Below, one piece after another: positions 1 to 8,613 of a stretch of 64,000 bases of DNA. The DNA is from Rhodococcus sp. (in: high G+C Gram-positive bacteria) (GTDB taxonomy: Bacteria > Actinomycetota > Actinomycetes > Mycobacteriales > Mycobacteriaceae): the NCBI RefSeq assembly GCF_023264675.1, contig NZ_JAHFVG010000027.1:1-64000 (forward strand). The letters run 5' to 3'. The stretch's first letter is position 1. Each line of letters begins with the position of its first letter. Below the pieces are notes generated by a model. That model saw nothing but the letters and a program-made list of their open reading frames with translations, had not been told where the DNA came from and did not search any database. The translations under genes and the position numbers were made by a program.

Positions 1-2
1 TG

Positions 3-1730
3 GAGGCGTCGGTGGCGAAGGGTGCGGTGGTGGGTGCGGGTCGGGGGGTGTCGGTGCGGCAGGAGGGTGATGGGTCGTCGGTGCTCGAGGCGAGGGTCAG
101 TGATATCGAGGGTGCGGAGGCGGAGGCGTTGGTGGAGGAGATCGTGGGGACGGTGTGTGGGGGTGATCCTCGGTCGGGGCGGGTGTTGCGGGCGGATGGG
201 TTGTTGGCGTTGTTGCATGGTGAGCATGCGTTGGAGTGTCGGTGTGATTTGGGGGAGCAGTGTCCGCAGTTCGGGGTGGCGGATGGGGTCGATGGTCGGC
301 GTGGGCCGGTGTTGCAGATTTTGATCGATGTGAAGACGTTGTTGGGGTTGACCTCGACGCCGGCGCGGTTGGCGGATGGGACGCCGATCGATGCCGGCCT
401 GGCGCGGGTGATTGCTGAGGATGCGCGGTGGCAGGGGTTGTTGATGGAGTTGGTGGAGGCTCTCGATGCTCGCACTGCCGGTGAGAACGACGGCGGTTGC
501 GCGGATACGGCCACCGCTACGACGGCCGGTACCGAGAGCACGAGCACACCAACGGACAGTAAGCGGACAGGTAGTGCGCCGACGAGGAATGCGACGCGCA
601 CACCGAATCCGGCCCGCCCCGAACAGCGACCCGACCAGCATCGTCGAACAGACGAAAGTTCCGCGTCGGGTAGTTCGGCGTCGAGCGGCGCTCGGTCACG
701 CGCCGATGAGCCGAACGGTCCCCAATCGAGCAGTACCGAATCGAGCAGTACCGAATCGAGCAGTACCGAATCGAGCAGTACCGAATCGAGCAGTACCGAA
801 TCGAGCGGTACCGAATCGAGCGGTACCGAATCGAGCAGTACCGAATCGAACGGGGCGGATCCCGCCGCGGCGGCGGAGCGTTCGGAATCTCGAGTAGGAA
901 CCGAACCAGCAGGCACTGCGGGAGGCGGGATTCGAGTACCGCGCCTGCTCTACCGAGGACGGACCCGACCACCGGGAACAGTACCACCACAACCGAAACC
1001 ACAAGCAACACAGACACCGGGGGCTGCGGCACCTGGCGCCTCGTCGTCCCCGGGTCACGGGAGCATCAGCGAGGCCGCCCGGGCGCAGGCGATCGCCGCC
1101 CTGCTCGCCGCGATCGACCGCGACCCCGCCGCAGCGAACGGGTGCAACCCCGACGGTCACGGCGGACACTCGACCCCACCCGCCGGGGCACTGACCTACC
1201 GCCCTACCGCGGAGATCGCTGCCCGCGTACGGATGACATACCGCACGTGCACCCACCCCGGCTGCGAGATCCCCTCCACCCGCTGCCAACTCGATCACAT
1301 CGTCGCCTTCGACCACGACAACCCCACGCGAGGCGGCTGGAGCATCGAAACCAACCTGCATCCCGCCTGCGCCGGGCACCACCAACTCAAAACAGCGACA
1401 CTGTGGACCGTCGCCTACCTTCACGGCGGCGCGATCCTATGGACCAGTCCATCCGGGAACCGCTCGATCAGCCTCCCCGAACTCGGCTGCCCCACCCCAC
1501 CGCGGACCCGCCGACGCGGCCGCCGCACCGCCGACCCCGAACCCGACATCCACACGCCGACCTGGTGGGAAAAACACATGCCCGAGGGCACCCCCGAACC
1601 GACGGCCGCCGATCAACGAGCCGCCGCCACCGATGCTGCCCGCACCCGAATCCGGCTATTACGCCGCCGATTCCGCGAACAACGCACCATCGGCAAACTC
1701 CGCAAGAACGCCGAACCCCCACCCTTCTGA
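3..1730 (+). CDS. DUF222/HNH endonuclease-domain protein (13E12-type), 5' end outside window
   Basis: The frame is open from the window edge, and the first residues already resemble the middle of a DUF222 domain (an R-A-D-x-L-x-x-L stretch followed by an E-C-R-C cysteine motif), so the true start lies upstream. A GTG at 12 has GGAGG before it, but using it would remove half the domain. The C-terminal third carries an HNH module: CxxPGC at about residues 418-423, then the core C-Q-L-D-H-I and a later N-L-H-P-x-C-x-x-H-H, the usual metal-binding HNH layout. In between is a Ser/Thr/Glu-rich linker built from eight SS(S/G)TE units. DUF222-HNH proteins are multicopy in actinobacterial genomes and their role is not established; a DNA nicking or mobile role is inference. 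The 5' part is G-rich and the 3' part C-rich on the coding strand. Confidence 0.85.
   Translation, partial: EASVAKGAVVGAGRGVSVRQEGDGSSVLEARVSDIEGAEAEALVEEIVGTVCGGDPRSGRVLRADGLLALLHGEHALECRCDLGEQCPQFGVADGVDGRRGPVLQILIDVKTLLGLTSTPARLADGTPIDAGLARVIAEDARWQGLLMELVEALDARTAGENDGGCADTATATTAGTESTSTPTDSKRTGSAPTRNATRTPNPARPEQRPDQHRRTDESSASGSSASSGARSRADEPNGPQSSSTESSSTESSSTESSSTESSSTESSGTESSGTESSSTESNGADPAAAAERSESRVGTEPAGTAGGGIRVPRLLYRGRTRPPGTVPPQPKPQATQTPGAAAPGASSSPGHGSISEAARAQAIAALLAAIDRDPAAANGCNPDGHGGHSTPPAGALTYRPTAEIAARVRMTYRTCTHPGCEIPSTRCQLDHIVAFDHDNPTRGGWSIETNLHPACAGHHQLKTATLWTVAYLHGGAILWTSPSGNRSISLPELGCPTPPRTRRRGRRTADPEPDIHTPTWWEKHMPEGTPEPTAADQRAAATDAARTRIRLLRRRFREQRTIGKLRKNAEPPPF
726..845 (+). repeat. 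Eight tandem copies of a 15-bp coding repeat
   Basis: The unit TCGAGCAGTACCGAA is repeated eight times without interruption; copies six and seven have G for A at the eighth base. Because 15 is a multiple of three and the unit has no stop in any frame, it stays open in all frames. In the real frame it encodes SSSTE or SSGTE, a flexible acidic linker between the DUF222 and HNH parts of the host gene. Near-identity of the copies indicates recent slippage expansion. Confidence 0.97.
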
Positions 1731-1753
1731 GGCAGCGGCGTGGAACCGCTACG

Positions 1754-2713
1754 TCAACCCCGGGAGACCAGCGACCGCACGAAGAACATCAGGTTCGCCG
1801 GCCTCTCGGCGAGGCGACGCATGAAATAGCCGTACCACTGATCGCCATACGGCACATACACCCGCACATGCCGCCCGTCACCCACAAGCCGTTGCTGCTC
1901 GGCATCACGGATTCCGTAGAGCATCTGGTACTCGTACGAATCGATCGATCGGCCGGTGTCCACCGCGAAACGATCTGCAGCATCGATCATCTCGGGATCG
2001 TGCGATGCAACCATCGGGTAGCCCTGACCGTCCATCAATACTCGCAGACACCGCAGATAGGAATCCGACACATCGGCCGCCTTCTGAAATGCCACCGACG
2101 CCGGCTCCTTGTACGCCCCCTTGCACAGCCGAATCCGTGACCGAGTACCCGAGAACTCCCGACAGTCGGCCTCGGTTCGCTTCAGATACGCCTGCAAGAC
2201 CGTCCCCAGATCCGGAAAGTCCTGCCGCAGCGCCCGAACGATCGCGAGCGCCGAATCCGTCGTGGTGTGATCCTCGGCATCGATCGTGACCCACACCCCG
2301 GCCTTCTCGGCGGCATCGCAGATTGTTCGCGCATTCTCCCTGGCCAACGAAGTGTCGATGCCAAGCCCGAGTGCCGACAGCTTCACCGACACCTCCGACG
2401 CTCGTGGCTCGGCAGCGAGAACCGAATATGCCTGCAGCAGTGACAGATAAGCGTCGACGGTCACCGCGGCCTGCGCAGCATCGGTGGTGTCCTCGCCCAG
2501 ATAGTCGACCGAGACGAATCGGCCGGAAGCCAGCAGCGATGTCACCGCTGCAACGGCGTCGGGCTCGGTTTCCCCGGCAACGAACCGATCGACCAACTGC
2601 CTCGTGATGCGCATCTTGCTCATGGTCGCCTCGAGTCGAGGTGACCGTGCCGCGGCAAGAAGCGCCGGACGCAGTGGGTTGGACAGCAGGGGATTGTTCA
2701 GGACCGTGGTCAT
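1754..2713 (-). CDS. pruB: Proline dehydrogenase
   Basis: Monofunctional FAD-dependent proline dehydrogenase, oxidising L-proline to delta-1-pyrroline-5-carboxylate and passing electrons to the respiratory chain. The 319-residue length fits the single-domain bacterial family. Typical PRODH barrel motifs are visible: KLSALG in the first half, TIDAED, R-I-R-L-C-K-G-A-Y-K-E, and the C-terminal R-S-I-D-S-Y-E-Y-Q-M-L-Y-G-I-R. The ATG at 2713 overlaps the TGA of the upstream P5C dehydrogenase by 4 bp (ATGA), so the two are translationally coupled and form an operon. An in-frame start further upstream would lie inside the neighbouring gene and was rejected. Confidence 0.95.
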   Translation of the reverse strand: MTTVLNNPLLSNPLRPALLAAARSPRLEATMSKMRITRQLVDRFVAGETEPDAVAAVTSLLASGRFVSVDYLGEDTTDAAQAAVTVDAYLSLLQAYSVLAAEPRASEVSVKLSALGLGIDTSLARENARTICDAAEKAGVWVTIDAEDHTTTDSALAIVRALRQDFPDLGTVLQAYLKRTEADCREFSGTRSRIRLCKGAYKEPASVAFQKAADVSDSYLRCLRVLMDGQGYPMVASHDPEMIDAADRFAVDTGRSIDSYEYQMLYGIRDAEQQRLVGDGRHVRVYVPYGDQWYGYFMRRLAERPANLMFFVRSLVSRG

Positions 2714-4359
2714 TTGGAACCATCGCCTTCCTGGTGCGGATAGCCGTGAGCCGTCGGCGGAACGAAGGTCTCCTTGACCGTCCGCGCCGATGCCCAACGC
2801 AGCAGATTCTGCGGCGACCCGGCCTTGTCGTTGGTTCCCGACGCCCGTGCCCCGCCGAACGGCTGCTGCCCGACGACGGCCCCCGTCGGCTTGTCGTTGA
2901 TGTAGAAGTTGCCTGCCGCGAAACGCAACGCACGGTGAGCCTCGTCGACCGCGCCCCGATCCTGAGCGATCACGGCACCGGTGAGCGCGTACTTCGAACC
3001 CGCATCGACCTTCTTCAGCGTCTCGGCATAGGCGCCGGGGACCGAATCGTCGTAGACATGCACTGCCAGAATCGGCCCGAAGTATTCGGTGCCGAACGCC
3101 TCGTCCGTTGGGTCGTCACCGAGAAGCACGGTGGGAGAAACGAAGTAACCTTCGGTGTCGTCGCACGTTCCACCGGTTGCGATCGTGAGGCTCGGCGTCG
3201 ACTTCGCACGATCGAGCGCCGCCGCATTGCGGTCGAACGCACGCTGATCGATGACGGCACCTCCGTAGTTCGACAGGTCGGTCACGTCGCCATAAGTCAG
3301 CTGCGACACCTGCTCGACAAAGGGGTCACCCATCCTCGCCCACACGGACTTCGGCACGAACGCACGCGACGCCGCCGAGCACTTCTGTCCCTGGTAGTCG
3401 AATGCTCCCCGGATGAGCGCTGTCGTCAGCACCTCGGGATCGGCGGAAGAATGAGCGACGACGAAATCTTTGCCGCCCGTCTCGCCGACGAGCCTCGGGT
3501 AGGAGTCGTAGTTCGAGATGTTGTTGCCGACCTCACGCCACAGATGCTGGAACGTTGCCGTCGACCCGGTGAAGTGGATCCCCGCCAGGCGTGAATCATT
3601 GAGTGCAACATCGGAAACAGTAGGGCCGTCGCCGAGAACGAGGTTGATGACGCCCGGCGGTAATCCGGCAGCTTCGAGTAGCTGAAGCGTGAGATAGGCA
3701 GCGACTGCCTGCGTCGGTGACGGCTTCCACAGCACGGTGTTGCCCATCAGCGCAGGCGCTGTCGGTAGGTTGCCGGCGATGGCGGTGAAATTGAACGGAG
3801 TGATGGCGTAGACGAAGCCTTCCAGCGGTCGGTACTCGACCCGGTTCCAGACGCCGGGCGATGACACCGGCTGATCGGCGAGAATCTGCCGTGCGAATGC
3901 GACGTTGAACCGCCAGAAATCGATGAGTTCGCAGGGCGCGTCGATCTCGGCCTGATACGCCGACTTCGACTGTCCGAGCATCGTTGCGGCGGCGATCTTC
4001 TCGCGCCACGGTCCGGCCAGGAGATCCGCTGCCCGAAGGAACACGGCAGCTCGGTCGTCGAACGACAGGTCGCGCCACGCAGGCGCTGCCGCGGAAGCTG
4101 CTTCGATGGCGTCGGACACGTCCTCATGGGTGGCATTGGCGAAACTGCCGATGACCGAGGAGTGCCGATGCGGCTGCACGACATTCTCGCGTGGTCCGCG
4201 CGCTACACGGTGGTCGCCACCGATGACCTGGTGAATCTCGGTGGGCGTCGATTGCAGCGCATCGAGCTGAACCCGAAGGCGGGCCCGTTCGGGACTGTCG
4301 GGGGCATAGGTGTTGACGGTTTCGTTCACGGGAGCTGGCACCGAGGTGATGGCGTCCAT
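2710..4359 (-). CDS. pruA: L-glutamate gamma-semialdehyde (P5C) dehydrogenase
   Basis: NAD-dependent aldehyde dehydrogenase that converts glutamate semialdehyde, from P5C hydrolysis, into glutamate; second step of proline catabolism. The 549-residue protein has the ALDH hallmarks: the general-base glutamate in V-G-E-T-G-G-K, the nucleophilic cysteine in G-Q-K-C-S-A-A-S-R, and P-F-G-G-A-R-A-S-G-T-N near the C-terminus. The start at 4359 is supported by an AAGGAGG Shine-Dalgarno just upstream; the frame is open another 49 codons but that extension is low-complexity. First gene of the pruAB operon, divergent from the PucR regulator across 102 bp. Confidence 0.96.
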   Translation of the reverse strand: MDAITSVPAPVNETVNTYAPDSPERARLRVQLDALQSTPTEIHQVIGGDHRVARGPRENVVQPHRHSSVIGSFANATHEDVSDAIEAASAAAPAWRDLSFDDRAAVFLRAADLLAGPWREKIAAATMLGQSKSAYQAEIDAPCELIDFWRFNVAFARQILADQPVSSPGVWNRVEYRPLEGFVYAITPFNFTAIAGNLPTAPALMGNTVLWKPSPTQAVAAYLTLQLLEAAGLPPGVINLVLGDGPTVSDVALNDSRLAGIHFTGSTATFQHLWREVGNNISNYDSYPRLVGETGGKDFVVAHSSADPEVLTTALIRGAFDYQGQKCSAASRAFVPKSVWARMGDPFVEQVSQLTYGDVTDLSNYGGAVIDQRAFDRNAAALDRAKSTPSLTIATGGTCDDTEGYFVSPTVLLGDDPTDEAFGTEYFGPILAVHVYDDSVPGAYAETLKKVDAGSKYALTGAVIAQDRGAVDEAHRALRFAAGNFYINDKPTGAVVGQQPFGGARASGTNDKAGSPQNLLRWASARTVKETFVPPTAHGYPHQEGDGSK

Positions 4360-4461
4360 GCTGGTCCTCCTTCTGTGACGGCGTGTGCTGCTCATTGAAG
4401 TCCGGTCGAGCGCCGACGTATTCGACTGATCGGCCAAAGATCCTGTGGTTGACTTGTCCAG

Positions 4462-6045
4462 GTGAACGAAGAAGTGCCTCTGGGTTCGGTGCTGCAAGCG
4501 CTCCACGGGGCCTTCGTGGAACTAGTACTCACGCCTGCGGGAGCCGAGGTGTCGATCGGGTCGGTCAGTTTGCTCGACGCCGGCGATCTGCTCGATGCTG
4601 GAGCGGTGGCCGACCTGTGTCTCATCGTCGGAGTCGCCGACGCCCAGGTTGTCGCCTGGCTGGACGAGCTGTCCCTACGTCCTGCCGCCGATCGGCCACG
4701 GGCGGTGATGGTCAAGGGCGTCACCGACGGGATCCTTCATGCTGCGCGGCAGTGTGGTGTGGCTTTGATGTCGGTGCACGATCGAACACGTTGGGAGCGG
4801 CTTCTCTCGATGATCCGCGGAGTGCTCGAGCACTCGACGACGCGTGCGCCGTCGGACCCGGTCGGCGACGACACCGACCTCTACGGCCTTGCACGCACGA
4901 TCGCGACCCTGACCAAGGGAATGGTGAGCATCGAGGACGAACGTTCGCACGTTCTGGCCTATTCGGCGGCCGACGACGCCGCGGACGAGCTGCGAACGCT
5001 GTCGATTCTCGGTCGTGAAGGACCGGCGGACTACCTCCGACGCCTCGACGAGTGGGGCGTCTTCGATCGCATCAGGCGCAGTGACGAGGTGGTCGAGGTA
5101 CCGGCCGACGACGCACTCCGCATTCGACGACGGCTCGTCGTCGGTATCAGATCGATCCCGGGCCCCACCGGCGTCGCGACCACCCTCGGTTCGATCTGGA
5201 TCCAGGAAGGTCAGCAGCCCATCGCTGCCGACGCCGACGGTGTCCTGCGCGGAGCGGCGGCGGTCGCTGCGAGACTGATCAAACGCACGCTCGACGCGCC
5301 GACAAACGAAACGTTGCAGATCCAGCGACTTCTCGGCGCCCGCGGCGGTGGAGTCGACGTACCGTCGTTGGCGGCTGCACTGTCCATCTCGGATACCGGG
5401 CCTGCGGCCGTGATCGGATTCGCCGGAATGGGAGAAAAAGAGATCGTGCACCTCTCGGCGCCTATCCGTCTGCACGCCAGCGCCTTCCACCGGAGCTCGT
5501 TGGCCACTGCGCTGGGCTCGAGGATCTACGTACTCTTTCCGGGCGAGGTATCGGTACGCTCGCTCGAATCGTGGTCACGAGAGTTGATCTCCCGGATCGA
5601 GCAACGGACGGGTGTCGCACTGCGCGGGGCGCTCGTCGCGCCGATCGCGGCGTTGTCCGATGTCGCCGCAGCACGATTCGAGGTCGACCGAGTTCTCGAC
5701 CGAACGACCGGCAACCCCCGGATCACGACGCTCGCCGAGTCCAGGACCTCCGTGCTGCTCGGTGAGATCGTGGAACTCGTCGCGAACCACGAACACCTGC
5801 ACGATCCGCGGCTGGGAAACCTGCGGCGATACGACGAGAAGAATTCCTCGACGATGGTCGACAGCCTGAGGGTGTACCTCGCACACTTCGGTGACGTTCG
5901 CGGTGCTGCCGAGGAACTGCAGGTGCACCCGAACACGTTGCGGTACAGGATCAAACGCATCGAAGAGATACTCGGTGCGGAACTCGGCGATCCGGACGAC
6001 CGCCTGCTGATCGAACTACAGCTACGGATCGTCAGTCGGCCGTGA
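4462..6045 (+). CDS. PucR-family transcriptional regulator of proline catabolism (PruC-like)
   Basis: 527-residue regulator with the PucR architecture: a long N-terminal sensory region, a central GGDEF-like fold, and a C-terminal helix-turn-helix (LRVYLAHFGDVRGAAEEL, then HPNTLRYRIKRI). In mycobacteria a PucR-type activator, PruC, controls the proline genes pruAB, and PucR-type regulators sit beside proline genes in streptomycetes. The divergent position next to pruAB makes the same role very likely here, probably as a proline- or P5C-responsive activator. GTG start at 4462; no strong ribosome-binding site is visible upstream. The 3' end overlaps the convergent TetR gene by 14 bp. Confidence 0.85.
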   Translation: MNEEVPLGSVLQALHGAFVELVLTPAGAEVSIGSVSLLDAGDLLDAGAVADLCLIVGVADAQVVAWLDELSLRPAADRPRAVMVKGVTDGILHAARQCGVALMSVHDRTRWERLLSMIRGVLEHSTTRAPSDPVGDDTDLYGLARTIATLTKGMVSIEDERSHVLAYSAADDAADELRTLSILGREGPADYLRRLDEWGVFDRIRRSDEVVEVPADDALRIRRRLVVGIRSIPGPTGVATTLGSIWIQEGQQPIAADADGVLRGAAAVAARLIKRTLDAPTNETLQIQRLLGARGGGVDVPSLAAALSISDTGPAAVIGFAGMGEKEIVHLSAPIRLHASAFHRSSLATALGSRIYVLFPGEVSVRSLESWSRELISRIEQRTGVALRGALVAPIAALSDVAAARFEVDRVLDRTTGNPRITTLAESRTSVLLGEIVELVANHEHLHDPRLGNLRRYDEKNSSTMVDSLRVYLAHFGDVRGAAEELQVHPNTLRYRIKRIEEILGAELGDPDDRLLIELQLRIVSRP

Positions 6046-6607
6046 TGCCCGTGGTCAGGAGCGCCGCGAGCTCGGCGTAGGCCTGAGAGTCGTCCAAACC
6101 GGTGCGCGTCGCGACCTCACGCGTCTGGATCCGCGCCATGGTCGACGCCGCGATGTCGGCCACGAACGCGGCATGGACACTGCGAAAGTCGCCGGCGGCG
6201 GCGCCGTCGTCGATCAGTTGGTGCACGCGTGTGGCCGCGAAGGCGGTGTTCTGCTCGTAGACCTCACGCGCGGGCGCGAACGCCGCGAGATCGTCCATGA
6301 ACTGCCGAGACGCCGGCTGTAGCGCAACGCCGACGGCGGAGAGGTAGGCGGTGAGTCTGGCAGCAGTCCCGACGGCGGAGGTGATGGATGCTTCCACTCG
6401 CTCGGTCGCGCCTCGGAAGAAATGAACGGTCGCCGCGCGCACGAGTTGTTCCTTGCTGCCGGCGAGGGTGTAGAGCGTCGACTTGCTGCAGCGCAGGCGT
6501 GCAGCAATGTCGTCCAATGTCAGATGTGCAAAACCCTCGGCGAGGAAGAGTGCGACCAGTTCGTCGAACAGTTGGGCGCGTCGCGCAGTCGCGTGAGCTG
6601 CAGTCAT
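6032..6607 (-). CDS. TetR-family transcriptional repressor
   Basis: 191-residue regulator with an N-terminal HTH (LTLDDIAARLRCSKSTLYTL, residues about 30-50) and an all-helical ligand domain. ATG 6607 was chosen because the protein then begins directly before the HTH; an upstream in-frame ATG at 6637 would lie in the operator region. It is divergent from an acyl-CoA dehydrogenase, and the 82-bp gap between them contains four symmetric AGTACT sites. By analogy with other fatty-acid-linked TetR repressors the effector is probably an acyl-CoA or related acid; this is inference. Confidence 0.88.
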   Translation of the reverse strand: MTAAHATARRAQLFDELVALFLAEGFAHLTLDDIAARLRCSKSTLYTLAGSKEQLVRAATVHFFRGATERVEASITSAVGTAARLTAYLSAVGVALQPASRQFMDDLAAFAPAREVYEQNTAFAATRVHQLIDDGAAAGDFRSVHAAFVADIAASTMARIQTREVATRTGLDDSQAYAELAALLTTGITAD

Positions 6608-6616
6608 GCCGTCACA

Positions 6617-6676
6617 CAGTACTGCAGTAGCACTCAAAGTACTGCATGCAGTACTGTCGGGGAGTCCCCAGTACTG
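6617..6676. promoter_or_regulatory. Symmetric four-site operator between tetR and acyl-CoA dehydrogenase
   Basis: Four AGTACT hexamers start at 6618, 6638, 6650 and 6670, giving spacings of 20, 12 and 20 bp. The central pair forms a perfect 18-bp palindrome, AGTACTGCATGCAGTACT (6638-6655); the outer two are CAGTACTG octamers. The whole arrangement is symmetric about 6646-6647, in the middle of the divergent promoter region. This is the kind of site expected for a TetR dimer bound cooperatively and repressing both genes. Confidence 0.8.
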
Positions 6677-6689
6677 TTAGGAGTCTCCA

Positions 6690-7829
6690 GTGCCTGTCGA
6701 TCGACTGCTGCCCACCGAAGAAGCGCGCGACCTTATCCAGCTGACGCGCGACGTCGCGGACAAGGTTCTCGACCCCATCGTCGACGAGCACGAGAAGAAC
6801 GAGACGTACCCCGAGGGCGTCTTCGGCACTCTCGGCGAAGCGGGCCTGCTGAGTCTTCCGTTCCCCGAGGAATGGGGCGGCGGCGGCCAGCCCTACGAGG
6901 TCTACCTGCAGGTTCTCGAGGAATTGGCAGCGCGCTGGGCATCGGTCGCTGTCGCGGTCAGCGTGCACAGCCTCGCGTGTTCGCCGCTGCTCGCGTTCGG
7001 TACCGACGAGCAGAAGCAGCGTTGGCTGCCGGACATGCTCGGCGGAAGCCTCGTCGGCGCCTACAGCCTGTCCGAGCCACAGGCCGGATCGGATGCTGCG
7101 GCGCTGAACTGCAAGGCGACACCCACCGGCGACGGCTACGTCGTCAACGGTGCGAAGGCCTGGATCACCCATGGCGGTATCGCCGACTTCTACAACCTGT
7201 TCGCACGTACCGGCGAGGGGTCCAAGGGCATCTCCTGTTTCCTGGTTCCGAAAGATCAGGACGGTCTTACCTTCGGTAAGCCGGAGGAGAAGATGGGCCT
7301 GCACGCGGTGCCCACCACCTCGGCGAACTACGACGACGCGTTCATCTTTGCCGAACGTCGCCTCGGAACCGAAGGTCAAGGCCTGCAGATCGCCTTCAGT
7401 GCACTCGATTCCGGCAGGCTCGGCATCGCGGCCGTCGCCGTGGGCATCGCGCAAGCTGCTCTCGACGATGCAGTCGCCTACGCCAACGAGCGGACGACGT
7501 TCGGCAAGAAGATCGTCGACCATCAGGGCCTCGGATTCCTGCTGGCCGACATGGCGGCTGCCGTCGACTCGGCCCGCGCCACCTACATCGACGCTGCCCG
7601 TCGTCGCGACGCCGGAATCGACTACTCGCGTGCCGCATCCGTCGCGAAACTCGTGTGCACCGACGCTGCGATGAAGGTGACTACCGATGCCGTGCAGGTC
7701 TTCGGGGGCTACGGCTACACCAGGGACTTCCGCGTCGAGCGCTACATGCGCGACGCCAAGATCACGCAGATCTTCGAGGGCACCAACCAGATCCAACGCC
7801 TCGTCATCGCCCGGAGTCTCAGGTCCTGA
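6690..7829 (+). CDS. Acyl-CoA dehydrogenase
   Basis: FAD-dependent acyl-CoA dehydrogenase catalysing alpha,beta-desaturation of an acyl-CoA thioester. The 379-residue length is standard. Visible signatures: the helical N-domain, A-Y-S-L-S-E-P-Q-A-G-S-D at about 125-136, W-I-T-H-G in the beta-barrel domain, and the C-terminal Q-I-F-E-G-T-N-Q-I-Q-R in which E363 is the expected catalytic base. Substrate length cannot be read from sequence. GTG start at 6690 with TAGGAG about 6 nt upstream. It appears to be controlled by the divergent TetR regulator. No electron-transfer flavoprotein genes are in the window. Confidence 0.93.
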   Translation: MPVDRLLPTEEARDLIQLTRDVADKVLDPIVDEHEKNETYPEGVFGTLGEAGLLSLPFPEEWGGGGQPYEVYLQVLEELAARWASVAVAVSVHSLACSPLLAFGTDEQKQRWLPDMLGGSLVGAYSLSEPQAGSDAAALNCKATPTGDGYVVNGAKAWITHGGIADFYNLFARTGEGSKGISCFLVPKDQDGLTFGKPEEKMGLHAVPTTSANYDDAFIFAERRLGTEGQGLQIAFSALDSGRLGIAAVAVGIAQAALDDAVAYANERTTFGKKIVDHQGLGFLLADMAAAVDSARATYIDAARRRDAGIDYSRAASVAKLVCTDAAMKVTTDAVQVFGGYGYTRDFRVERYMRDAKITQIFEGTNQIQRLVIARSLRS

Positions 7830-7843
7830 GCTAGCCTTCGGGC

Positions 7844-8557
7844 ATGACTGACGTCAAGGTCGAGACACCGCAGGGTTCCATCGATGCCGTTCTGGAAATT
7901 CCCGATGGCGAGGGTCCGGGGACGGATCACAGATGGCCCGGTGTGGTCATCGTGCACGACGTGTTCGGCCTCAGCCCGGACACGCGAAACATCGCCCGAC
8001 GGTTCGCGGACAAGGGATACGTGGCGTTGGCGCCCGATCTCTATACGCGCGGCGGCATGCGTAAGTGCGTGCGCAGTGTCTTCGCGGCGCTTCTGGGTCA
8101 GAGCGGTGTAGCCGTCGACGACGTGCTCGCCGCCCGCGACTATCTCGTCGGGCACGAGAGCACCACCGACAAGGTCGGCATCGTCGGATTCTGCATGGGC
8201 GGAGGGTTCGCACTGTTGCTCTCGCCCAATGGTTTCGACGCCAGCGCTCCGTTCTACGGCATCACGCCGAAGCGCGTCGAGGAAGTTCTCGACGGTGCGT
8301 GCCCGATCGTCGCGTCGTACGGCAAGAACGACCCTTCCCTGATCGGTGCCGGCAAGAAGATCGAGAAGGTGTTGTCCACCAAAGGCATCGAGCACGACGT
8401 CAAGACCTATCCCGGCGCCAGTCACGCGTTCGCGAACGCGATCCCGGAAGGTCTGGCAGGAAAATTCGTCAAGATCACCGGAATGGGCTGGCGCGGAGAG
8501 CAGGCCGAGGATGCGTTCGATCGAGTGTTCACGTTCTTCGGCAGTCACCTGTACTGA
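7844..8557 (+). CDS. Dienelactone hydrolase-family protein
   Basis: 237-residue alpha/beta hydrolase of the dienelactone hydrolase family. The Cys-Asp-His triad is visible: C117 in G-F-C-M-G-G, D163 in G-K-N-D-P, H194 in G-A-S-H-A-F. Family members open lactone rings or cleave esters; many act outside aromatic degradation, and no chlorocatechol genes are adjacent, so substrate is unknown. It lies 14 bp after the acyl-CoA dehydrogenase but has its own TAGCCT hexamer 6 nt before the ATG, suggesting an additional leaderless promoter. A 44-bp palindrome begins 1 nt after its stop codon. Confidence 0.9.
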   Translation: MTDVKVETPQGSIDAVLEIPDGEGPGTDHRWPGVVIVHDVFGLSPDTRNIARRFADKGYVALAPDLYTRGGMRKCVRSVFAALLGQSGVAVDDVLAARDYLVGHESTTDKVGIVGFCMGGGFALLLSPNGFDASAPFYGITPKRVEEVLDGACPIVASYGKNDPSLIGAGKKIEKVLSTKGIEHDVKTYPGASHAFANAIPEGLAGKFVKITGMGWRGEQAEDAFDRVFTFFGSHLY

Positions 8558-8558
8558 C

Positions 8559-8602
8559 ATGTGAGTGCGAATCCATGACCTGCTATGTATTCGCACTCAC
8601 AT
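8559..8602. repeat. 44-bp dispersed palindromic element, copy 1
   Basis: 19-bp arms around a 6-nt loop (ACCTGC). Left arm 8559-8577 differs from the perfect complement of the right arm (8584-8602, TATGTATTCGCACTCACAT) at two positions. Starts 1 nt after the dienelactone hydrolase stop and sits between two convergent genes. Same element at 30551, 43217 and 48431. No T-run follows the stem, so it is not a classical intrinsic terminator. Confidence 0.9.
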
Positions 8603-8613
8603 GCGGCAGCCGC

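Noticed and set aside
517..1424. Long minus-strand open frames with RFGTA or SIRYC repeats opposite the 15-bp array
   Set aside because: They exist only because the repeat has no stop codon in any frame; codon usage and the HNH domain support the plus-strand gene.
6612..7796. Minus-strand open frame opposite the acyl-CoA dehydrogenase
   Set aside because: Composition is Arg/Gly/Val-rich shadow sequence; the plus strand encodes a full conserved enzyme.
8559..8602. Classical intrinsic terminators as the sole explanation for the 44-bp palindromes
   Set aside because: The sequence is conserved between unrelated loci including the loop, and no T-run follows, which ordinary terminators would not require or would differ in.
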